In this document: piece after piece, positions 62,731 through 64,000 of the stretch
How the letters are laid out: every line of letters starts with the position of its first letter
Numbering within the stretch: the first letter of the stretch is position 1
Source: 1-14-2-50-31-20 sp965370315
Lineage (GTDB): Bacteria; Bacteroidota; Ignavibacteria; Ignavibacteriales; Melioribacteraceae
Direction of reading: 5' to 3'
Assembly (NCBI GenBank): GCA_965370315.1
Contig: CBDUTO010000006.1
Coordinates: 1-64,000, forward strand
Length of the DNA stretch: 64,000 nucleotides
Program-made: the position numbers and the translations under genes
Notes under the pieces: generated by a model
What the model was told of the DNA's origin: nothing
The model's database searches: none
The model's input: only the letters and a program-made list of their open reading frames with translations

Positions 62731-64000
62731 AGTTTTATTTACTCACTTATTCTTCTTTTCAATGTTATCAATACTTGCTCAAACTATTGATAATGTTGAG
62801 GTTATTGGCAAATATGATTTTACACAAAGGGATTACTCAAATTGGATTAACCTAAAAAATCAAAAATATTTTGACTCTGCAACTGATACAATCCAAAACC
62901 GAATCTCTTATAACCTACAACAAAATGGATATTACAATTATCAAATTGATAGTATTAAAACATTTTTTTCTGAAGACTCACAGAGAGTAAATATTAGTGT
63001 CAAACTGGATGAAGGAGATCCAACTTATGTGAGTGAAATATTTATCCAAAATCTTGATTCACTTGAATTAGAAAGAGTTAACGAGAAATTCTATTTGTTA
63101 AAGGAATCCCCTTTTATTATAACCGATTTAGAAAACTCATTCTCTGAAATGTTAACTTTTTTTGAGAATAATGGATTCCCTTTTACATCCATAAATATAG
63201 AATCACTTTACTTTTTTTATGATGCAGAACAAGATGAGCATCTTGTTGATATTTATCTAGATTTCAAAAAAAACCAAGCTAGTAAGATTGACACAATAAT
63301 TGTAAATGGTAATTCCAAAACTAAAGAATATGTAATAACTCGGGAACTCCGTATTAACAAAGGCGATTATTACTCCCAAGATAAAATTGATAAGTTACCA
63401 TCCAAAATAAATAGACTTCATTTTTTTGAAACTGTTCCAACTCCAAAATATTTTTTTAATTCAAAAGATAAAGGTGTTTTGCAAATTGATGTAGTTGAAA
63501 AAGGGACAAATTTCTTTGATGGAATCATTGGATATATTCCATCATCCAATGATGACCAAGATGGATACTTAACTGGGCTTGTTAATGTGAATCTAAGAAA
63601 TCTTTTTGGAACTGGGCGGGCACTCTCTTTTAAATGGAGTAAGCTTGATAGACATTCGCAAGAACTAGAATTGAAATATCTTGAGCCGTGGGTTTTTGGT
63701 TTACCATTTAACATTGACTTGCTATTGTTTCAACGACAGCAAGATTCAACCTATGTGCAACGTACATTAAATGCTAATATAGAGTTTCTTGCAACTGAAT
63801 CTTTTTCATCTGCCCTTATTTTTTCACAAGAATTTACAATTCCTACTAATCCAGATGATAATGGATTTACTGTTTATAATTCTACAACCATAAATAGTGG
63901 AGTAAATTTCAAGTATGATACTCGTGATGATGTCTTTGTTCCATCTAAAGGTCTATATATTCTAAATACATATAAGTATAGTTCAAAAAACATTAACGGT
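62708..64000 (+). CDS. Omp85/BamA-family outer-membrane protein (cut by window end)
   Basis: Open from ATG at 62708 to the window edge (about 431 codons), with a signal peptide (ending SILAQ). It holds POTRA-like repeats (for example VNISVKLDEGDPTYVSEIFI and TIIVNGNSKTKEYVITREL), then a barrel region beginning LFGTGRALSFKWSK and DTRDDVFVPSKGLYI, the last matching the late Omp85 'GxRG'-adjacent strands. It is probably an outer-membrane insertase or translocase. It could be BamA or a TamA-like paralogue; the missing C-terminus prevents choosing. Confidence 0.85.
   Translation, partial: MIRPLTVKVLFTHLFFFSMLSILAQTIDNVEVIGKYDFTQRDYSNWINLKNQKYFDSATDTIQNRISYNLQQNGYYNYQIDSIKTFFSEDSQRVNISVKLDEGDPTYVSEIFIQNLDSLELERVNEKFYLLKESPFIITDLENSFSEMLTFFENNGFPFTSINIESLYFFYDAEQDEHLVDIYLDFKKNQASKIDTIIVNGNSKTKEYVITRELRINKGDYYSQDKIDKLPSKINRLHFFETVPTPKYFFNSKDKGVLQIDVVEKGTNFFDGIIGYIPSSNDDQDGYLTGLVNVNLRNLFGTGRALSFKWSKLDRHSQELELKYLEPWVFGLPFNIDLLLFQRQQDSTYVQRTLNANIEFLATESFSSALIFSQEFTIPTNPDDNGFTVYNSTTINSGVNFKYDTRDDVFVPSKGLYILNTYKYSSKNING

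Overview
The window is about one-third G+C. Recurrent C-terminal 'NYPNPFNPST' type A sorting domains, a PorV/PorQ-like protein, a GWxTD protein and a TonB-dependent receptor without SusD point to the Ignavibacteria/Chlorobi side of the Bacteroidota. This placement is inference from protein style; there is no rRNA gene here.

Positions 1-26304 and 32021-38774 form a large beta-glucan (laminarin or fungal-type beta-1,3/1,6-glucan) utilisation region. On the minus strand, in transcription order: an SSS symporter (19411), a CBM-rich T9SS-sorted protein, a TonB receptor, a 1028-residue secreted protein, a PorV-like protein, two GH3 beta-glucosidases, a GPH symporter, GH17, and a GH30 that runs off the left edge. 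On the plus strand: a GH5-CBM6 enzyme (24319), then GH128, two GH5 enzymes, a DUF418 membrane protein, an epimerase and an ADP-ribosylglycohydrolase-like lipoprotein. Between the arms lies a three-gene sensory operon (19838-24066): a membrane-anchored MalE-like binding protein with no ABC permease, a histidine kinase and a sigma-54 activator.

The most interesting signal ties these together. Sigma-54 (-24/-12) promoters lie upstream of the SSS symporter, the GH5-CBM6 gene, the GH128 operon and the CotH gene. Each has an upstream TTATT-N5-AATAA site or a degenerate version. In the GH128 and CotH promoters the site lies exactly 69 bases before the -24 box, and in the GH5 promoter 70. I infer that the orphan binding protein senses a glucan oligosaccharide and drives this regulon, which also includes a CotH-HlyD-VTC-DUF4956 module (38934-44961) not usually linked to glucan use.

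Positions 26324-31724 are a defence or mobile island inside the glucan region. It holds remnants of an AlbA_2/HATPase-type regulator, a RhuM protein, and a type IIG restriction-modification enzyme. The latter carries an embedded IS200/RAYT-like HUH domain and four in-frame copies of a REP-like palindrome (CAAGGGGACGCGTCCCCTTG or variants).

Positions 45153-51672 hold housekeeping genes (a PD-(D/E)XK nuclease, peroxiredoxin-like protein, DUF427, RsmE) and a cytochrome c maturation set (CcmC, a small CcmD-like ORF, a Cys-type CcmE, CcmF). Positions 51773-57410 hold an OmpR-type two-component system divergent from a collagen-like hexaheme lipoprotein, followed by a T9SS-sorted multiheme cytochrome. 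All three promoter regions share a TGAAAAA/TTTTTCA palindrome, a candidate operator. The right end holds an AzgA-type purine permease, a MITE-like repeat, RimO, a GWxTD protein, a PfkB kinase and the start of an Omp85 protein cut by the window edge.
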